Below are positions 6,096 through 8,781 of a stretch of DNA of 8,781 nt, one piece after another. This DNA is from JARBAU01 sp040414675 (GTDB taxonomy: Archaea; Thermoproteota; Nitrososphaeria; Nitrososphaerales; Nitrososphaeraceae), in NCBI GenBank assembly GCA_040414675.1, contig JBEDUN010000052.1:1-8781 (forward strand), written 5' to 3'. Each line of letters starts with the position of its first letter. Positions within the stretch are counted from its first letter, which is position 1. Both the position numbers and the translations under genes were made by a program. Below the pieces are notes generated by a model. It searched no databases. It saw only the letters and a program-made list of their open reading frames with translations, and was not told the DNA's origin.

Positions 6096-6111
6096 GTTCA
6101 GATATCTGAAC
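6096..6111. repeat. 16-bp perfect palindrome downstream of the zinc-protein gene
   Basis: GTTCAGATATCTGAAC at 6096-6111 is its own reverse complement. Its TTCAGATAT core (6097-6105) also occurs at 5495-5503, in the spacer of the inverted repeat before the same gene. It lies in the gap between two converging small zinc-protein genes and has no T-run beside it, so a protein-binding site is more likely than a terminator. Confidence 0.5.
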
Positions 6112-6214
6112 TTTAGTTAGACTATGAATAAAATATACTGATAGTTAAAATATATCAATACGACAAATCTCTATAGTGCAGAATAATTTTATTATATATA
6201 CAAGATAACGTGTG

Positions 6215-6394
6215 CTACTTTAATCGTTTCGCGCACGTATCGCAGTACTTCTCAATTAATTCAACACCATCTCCAACATCATATAGTGCTTCAGTAGTGG
6301 CTACATTACCACAAGTTAGACAGAATCTATTTTTGCGGTTATGGGAATCCTTAGTCTTATCGTAGGCTCTTAGAGAAGTAAAAACTTTTACCAT
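6215..6394 (-). CDS. 59-aa zinc-ribbon-type protein
   Basis: The minus strand has ATG at 6394-6392 and TAG at 6217-6215, 59 aa. The basic N-terminus (MVKVFTSLRAYDKTKDSHNR) is followed by FCLTCGNVATTEALYDVGDG and a final EKYCDTCAKRLK. The pairs C25/C28 and C51/C54 are spaced as in a single four-Cys zinc ribbon. AAAGGAGGAAA at 6415-6405 on the same strand is an excellent Shine-Dalgarno sequence, though its GGAGG is 13 bases from the ATG, a little far. The frame upstream is also open beyond a TAG at 6400-6398, two codons before this ATG. The protein falls below common length cutoffs. It might bind RNA, DNA or a partner protein; no specific role can be given. Confidence 0.7.
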   Translation of the reverse strand: MVKVFTSLRAYDKTKDSHNRKNRFCLTCGNVATTEALYDVGDGVELIEKYCDTCAKRLK

Positions 6395-6397
6395 AGT

Positions 6398-6505
6398 CTA
6401 GCGATTTCCTCCTTTATGAGTTCTTAACGTATTTATCACTCTCATTGGTTTCAGAACGGCCGACGACATCGACTTAGAAATCAGTACATTCGCTTTATTT
6501 TCCAT
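6398..6505 (-). CDS. Candidate 35-aa ORF in frame with, and just upstream of, the zinc-ribbon gene
   Basis: ATG at 6505-6503 opens 35 codons ending in TAG at 6400-6398; then one ACT codon and the ATG of the zinc-ribbon gene follow in the same frame. The peptide is basic with no acidic residue after Glu2 (SMSSAVLKPMRVINTLRTHK in its second half). G+C is higher here than in the flanks, as if coding. Either this is a separate short peptide, whose 3' end carries the ribosome binding site for the next gene, or the two were once one 96-residue protein now cut by a nonsense codon. A TATA-like TTTTTTATG on the minus strand near 6550 gives a short leader. Confidence 0.33.
   Translation of the reverse strand: MENKANVLISKSMSSAVLKPMRVINTLRTHKGGNR
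6405..6415 (-). promoter_or_regulatory. Strong ribosome binding site for the zinc-ribbon gene
   Basis: Minus-strand AAAGGAGGAAA matches the archaeal anti-Shine-Dalgarno sequence closely. It lies 13 bases (from GGAGG) before the ATG at 6394, and so supports that ATG as a real start distinct from the upstream ATG at 6505. Confidence 0.5.
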
Positions 6506-7006
6506 CTCTTAGTAAAGATATTGTGTCATATGAACCTATCATTCTGATCCATAAAAAACAGCAGACAAATTGGATAACCAAAGAAGTAGGAGGTTAAAGT
6601 CAGGTCGCATTTTTGGCGCTACTAAGGGAGTAATTTTCTTTCATCTGTGGTGTCTCAAGTATCATAAATATCAATTACCGATAGTCTACTACTATAGATT
6701 GGCATGTTCTAAACATTACTATTCCTATTATACCATTCAAATCCCTAATTGAAAGTGTCTGGATGCTGCACAGACTAATTGCCTGGAAGTACAATCAATG
6801 ATTACGATAGTAATAATATCTCTCGACAAATCCTTTACTAATACTTCAAGACCATTTTTTATGACAACCATGCATAGTATAGATACTGTTAGCATCATGA
6901 TTGCATATCCAAAAATATTTTAAAAAATTAGTAAACCTGTACTATTGGCTAAGGTAAAATTTAGCCTTTATAGATCTGCTAAACATAGTATCCTGATCTT
7001 CCTTTC
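6506..7006. other. 501-base interval without a convincing gene
   Basis: AT-rich sequence between the zinc-ribbon locus and the metallo-beta-lactamase pseudogene. A plus-strand frame at 6570-6752 starts plausibly (TTG, then MDNQRSRRLKSGRIFGATKG) but degenerates into Tyr/His-rich low-complexity residues. A minus-strand 53-codon frame at 6737-6898 is listed separately. I see no RNA gene and no repeat above about 10 bases. Confidence 0.45.
6737..6898 (-). CDS. Candidate 53-aa small membrane protein
   Basis: The minus strand has ATG at 6898 and TGA at 6739-6737, 53 aa. The first 13 residues (MMLTVSILCMVVI) form a hydrophobic segment that is preceded in frame by more hydrophobic codons (IFGYAI) without a start. 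A charged stretch, KNGLEVLVKDLSRD, and a second hydrophobic run, IITIVIID, follow. This pattern could be a small membrane protein or the remains of a larger one. No ribosome site or clear promoter is visible, and the region is AT-rich, which favours chance hydrophobic frames. Weak call. Confidence 0.22.
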   Translation of the reverse strand: MMLTVSILCMVVIKNGLEVLVKDLSRDIITIVIIDCTSRQLVCAASRHFQLGI

Positions 7007-7726
7007 TTAAGAATTGCTTTGTGCACTTATTTGCTCAATTTTTTTTGAAACAAGTTGTTCTACAGTTTCATTTGACCTTTCTACTAATATAGAATCTTGA
7101 TGAGACATCAACAATTTATCAAACTTAACCTTAGAAAGCCTTTGTGCAGACCATGCTGTTATTGGATCGATTAATAGAATAGCTGGAGAAATATACATAT
7201 GGTCAGCTCCAAATACATTCTTATAAAAGACGTCCGCTCCAAGAAGGAATCTGTCTTCACTACAATATAGTGATATGTGGCCTGGTGTATGACCCTGTGT
7301 GTGAATGACTTCCAATCATGTCACCATCAGATACCTGATTATCCACGATTATAGACTCCAAATTATACTCCAAAATTTCTTTGCTAACTCCTCTACTGAT
7401 AGTCCGGACTTTTTGACTATTTCTTGTACCTCTTGAGTAGTTGGTGGACCAAGAAATCGTGGCTTTTGGGCCAAATATCCTGCTTCAATCCAATGTGAAT
7501 AAATTTTTGCACCTGTTCTCTTTCTTACCTCGTTAGCGGCCTGTGCACGATCAATATGTAACTGAGTTAGTATAACGCGTTTTATATTCTTCATTTTGTA
7601 GTCCAAGTTGTGCGCATAATCCTCCAAAATTGGTAGTTGCGGAAGGAATGAAGGATCAATTAAGGTCAAACCATCATCTCATTCACCTATATTTTTTATA
7701 AATAGAAAAGGAATAACTTTTCCACC
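7007..7726 (-). pseudogene. Metallo-beta-lactamase-fold hydrolase pseudogene
   Basis: Read on the minus strand in three frames, the pieces join into one MBL-fold protein (zinc hydrolases of the glyoxalase II/lactonase type). From 7726: GGKVIPFLFIKN, an in-frame TGA at 7681-7679, then DDGLTLIDPSF and VILTQLHIDRAQAANEV to about 7380. There the frame shifts to EYNLESIIVDNQVSDGDM, and near 7316-7320 it shifts again to LEVIHTQGHTPGHISLY and GADVFYKN, ending at 7007. The metal motif HxHxDH reads QLHIDR, so two of its three His are replaced. The later GHTPGH and GAD motifs survive. The C-terminal His region reads SHQDSI. One stop, two frameshifts and lost ligands together argue for real decay, not sequencing error. 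The N-terminus before about 7726 is not recognisable. Confidence 0.82.
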
Positions 7727-7785
7727 CTGGAGCAGGATGTGTAAATCAGTTTATTGAGTGAGCTTTTTTTGTAATTTCAACAACG

Positions 7786-8115
7786 TTAATACCACCAACT
7801 CTTTGTCTCTATAGGTTGCTGCCGATAATAATTCTCTAATTCGCCTAACCTTTCTAAAGAGCCCTCCTTATCTCGAAGAGAAGAAAAAGAAGAATCATTT
7901 CGGATTTTCGTTAAAAGGGAAACAACCTGTTCATTTGTCGCTCCATGTTTTATATCGTAATTTATTTGTCTACAAACTATACCTATTCTACCATAGCGTT
8001 TGTTATTTCTTTTTTCCCAAGTGGTTGCATTTTCGGCTAATCCTGTTACAAATTTCAAAACTACCTTTTCCAAATGTTTAACATGCCAGTCTGTCATTGG
8101 AAAACTATTTTGCAT
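7786..8115 (-). CDS. Hypothetical 109-aa helical protein
   Basis: Minus-strand ATG at 8115-8113 to TAA at 7788-7786, 109 aa. The frame is intact and soluble, with mixed charge and predicted helices. Recognisable stretches are MTDWHVKHLEKVVLKFVTG (7-25), RYGRIGIVCRQINYDIKHG (40-58) and SLERLGELENYYRQQP (85-100), ending in KSWWY. There is one Cys and no metal, nucleotide or membrane motif that I know. A good TATA region lies 26-40 bases before the ATG, so the gene is probably expressed with a very short or absent leader even though its downstream neighbour is a pseudogene. I do not recognise the family. Its place between two broken genes suggests accessory content. Confidence 0.6.
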   Translation of the reverse strand: MQNSFPMTDWHVKHLEKVVLKFVTGLAENATTWEKRNNKRYGRIGIVCRQINYDIKHGATNEQVVSLLTKIRNDSSFSSLRDKEGSLERLGELENYYRQQPIETKSWWY

Positions 8116-8140
8116 TAAAAAGTGTTACCACACATATTAC

Positions 8141-8158
8141 TATAATATACTTATAAGC
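8141..8158 (-). promoter_or_regulatory. TATA region for the 109-aa gene
   Basis: On the minus strand this reads GCTTATAAGTATATTATA, with two overlapping TATA-like boxes (CTTATAAG at 8157-8150 and ATATTATA at 8148-8141). Transcription would start between about 8127 and 8119, that is 4-12 bases before the ATG at 8115. Confidence 0.45.
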
Positions 8159-8308
8159 ATATAATAGTTTTGGGAATACACTATTATCAAATGATATGTT
8201 CATGCCTATTGTATGCATGTCTTTGTTATCCCCATATAAGGTCTAAATAGGCAATCATTGTCCGATAAATGTAAGGTTTTAGACTCCAATCTAATTACAC
8301 ATCACTAT

Positions 8309-8481
8309 TTATGCTAGTCTTTTGCCCATTTCTTCATCTAATTCAATAGATTGACGTTCGATCCTACCAAATCCTGTTCTATATTGGTTAATCTATATTC
8401 TGTCCTGAGAGGGATTTCATCATATGCTTGTATTTTTGGAATTCCCCTTGCACCAAGTTCATTTAGCATTTTTGCTATTGG
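8309..8481 (-). pseudogene. HxlR-type winged-helix regulator remnant
   Basis: On the minus strand, codons from about 8481 read PIAKMLNELGARGIPKIQAY, then DEIPLRTEYRLTNIEQDLV, before a TAG at 8340-8338. The pattern LNEL-x-x-x-GI, then a short beta turn, Y-DEIP-x-R-x-EY-x-LT, is the hallmark of the wing of HxlR/MarR-like DNA-binding proteins, dimeric transcription factors of about 100-120 residues. The N-terminal half, including the usual CPV start and the recognition helix, is missing behind an in-frame TGA. After EQDLV a shifted frame continues with IERQSIELDEEMGKRLA and stops with TAA at 8311-8309, which looks like a true C-terminus displaced by a frameshift or small deletion. The plus-strand 89-codon frame over this DNA (8351-8620) has no such signal. 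Confidence 0.6.
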
Positions 8482-8535
8482 TCATCTAACTACAGACTAT
8501 AACAGAGCAACATTATTGCAAAAACATGTGGCTAT

Positions 8536-8563
8536 AAAGATAAAATCTGTTTTATCTTTTTTT
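8536..8563 (+). terminator. 10-bp hairpin followed by a T-run, upstream of hef
   Basis: AAAGATAAAA (8536-8545) and TTTTATCTTT (8550-8559) are exact reverse complements around a TCTG loop, and the Ts continue to 8563. In form it is a plus-strand terminator, but no plus-strand gene precedes it closely. It may block stray transcription, mark the 3' end of a lost gene, or be a control element for hef 60 bases downstream. Confidence 0.35.
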
Positions 8564-8623
8564 AAAAGGAGATACCAAATAAATATTAGCCATACCAGTT
8601 ACCTCATCATTACAGAGTAGAAA

Positions 8624-8781
8624 GTGGTAAACTTAGCTACTGAGCAGAATGGATCCCAACAATACTTCAGCCATCCTTTGATAAAAAAGGATAGCATTGA
8701 ATTTAGATTATACCAAAATAACATATTTGAATCTGTCAAAAATAGGAACGCCCTAGTGATTCTTCCAACTGCTTTAGGTAA
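8624..8781 (+). CDS. hef: Hef-type archaeal helicase/nuclease, N-terminal part (partial, 3' end outside window)
   Basis: The frame opens after a TAG at 8618-8620; the first usable start is GTG at 8624. About 52 residues are in the window. HPLIKKDSIEFRLYQNNIFE matches the Q-motif region (xxRxYQ) of the superfamily 2 helicase in Hef/FANCM/XPF-like proteins, and ALVILPTALGK at the window edge is Walker A (motif I), with Ala where most Hef proteins have Gly (PTGLGKT). Hef unwinds and, in many archaea, cuts branched DNA at stalled forks; whether a nuclease domain follows cannot be seen here. The first ten residues (VVNLATEQNG) are not conserved-looking. A TATA-like AAATAAATATT at about 8577-8587 would start transcription near 8608. 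The AT-rich hairpin lies about 60 bases upstream. Confidence 0.78.
   Translation, partial: MVNLATEQNGSQQYFSHPLIKKDSIEFRLYQNNIFESVKNRNALVILPTALG

Noticed and set aside
6570..6752. Plus-strand 60-codon frame starting MDNQRSRRLKSG
   Set aside because: TTG start, no promoter or ribosome site, and a second half rich in Tyr and His as expected from random AT-rich DNA. The first 20 residues look protein-like, so a gene fragment is possible, but I cannot support it.
7007..7669. Two separate short minus-strand genes (7007-7315 and 7349-7669)
   Set aside because: They are adjacent pieces of one MBL-fold protein in shifted frames, so they are annotated as a single pseudogene.
8202..8220. Short inverted repeat CATGC...GCATG
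   Set aside because: Five-bp arms are expected by chance; no context supports a function.
8351..8620. Plus-strand 89-codon frame
   Set aside because: Its residues show no domain character, and the opposite strand carries a clear HxlR wing sequence over the same bases.

Overview
The window looks like an ordinary chromosomal stretch of an AT-rich archaeon, most likely a member of the Nitrososphaerota (Thaumarchaeota, Nitrososphaera/Nitrosocosmicus-like). This is an inference from four things: the start of a Hef-type (archaeal XPF/FANCM) helicase at the right edge, archaeal TATA boxes placed so that mRNAs would be leaderless or nearly so, an archaeal-style HflX GTPase, and a secreted Asn/Ser-rich protein ending in a beta-rich domain of a kind common in ammonia-oxidising archaea. 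No rRNA, tRNA, CRISPR array, insertion sequence or prophage gene was recognised.

Layout. 1-128 is the C-terminus of an unrecognised protein, followed by a hairpin and T-run. 280-1632 is an Nramp-superfamily metal transporter whose two signature motifs are non-canonical, followed by an 18-bp perfect palindrome. 1784-2446 is a secreted or anchored protein with an apparently leaderless promoter. 2647-3270 is a four-helix membrane protein, perhaps preceded by a 33-codon micro-ORF ending one base before it. 3271-4093 is mostly non-coding, with one plausible 61-aa gene and one 31-aa candidate. 4094-4270 is a 58-aa Cys-rich gene overlapping the 5' end of hflX (to 5402). 5575-5952 is a 125-aa multi-zinc protein, bracketed by inverted repeats. 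On the minus strand, 6215-6394 is a 59-aa zinc-ribbon protein, preceded in the same frame by a 35-codon ORF ending in TAG.

The right-hand part (about 6500-8500) looks like a decaying accessory region. It holds poorly coding sequence, a metallo-beta-lactamase-fold pseudogene on the minus strand (7007-7726) with one stop, two frameshifts and lost metal ligands, an unrecognised 109-aa minus-strand gene (7786-8115) with a good promoter, and a broken HxlR-type winged-helix fragment (about 8309-8481). The plus strand resumes with the partial hef gene from 8624 to the window edge.

The genes do not form one pathway. The main theme is three small Cys-rich, probably zinc-binding proteins clustered around hflX. 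I do not see a clear new defence or mobile system. The more interesting points are the non-canonical Nramp, the genes under 60 aa that a length cutoff would drop, the in-frame TAG ahead of the zinc ribbon, and the palindromes around the zinc-protein gene.
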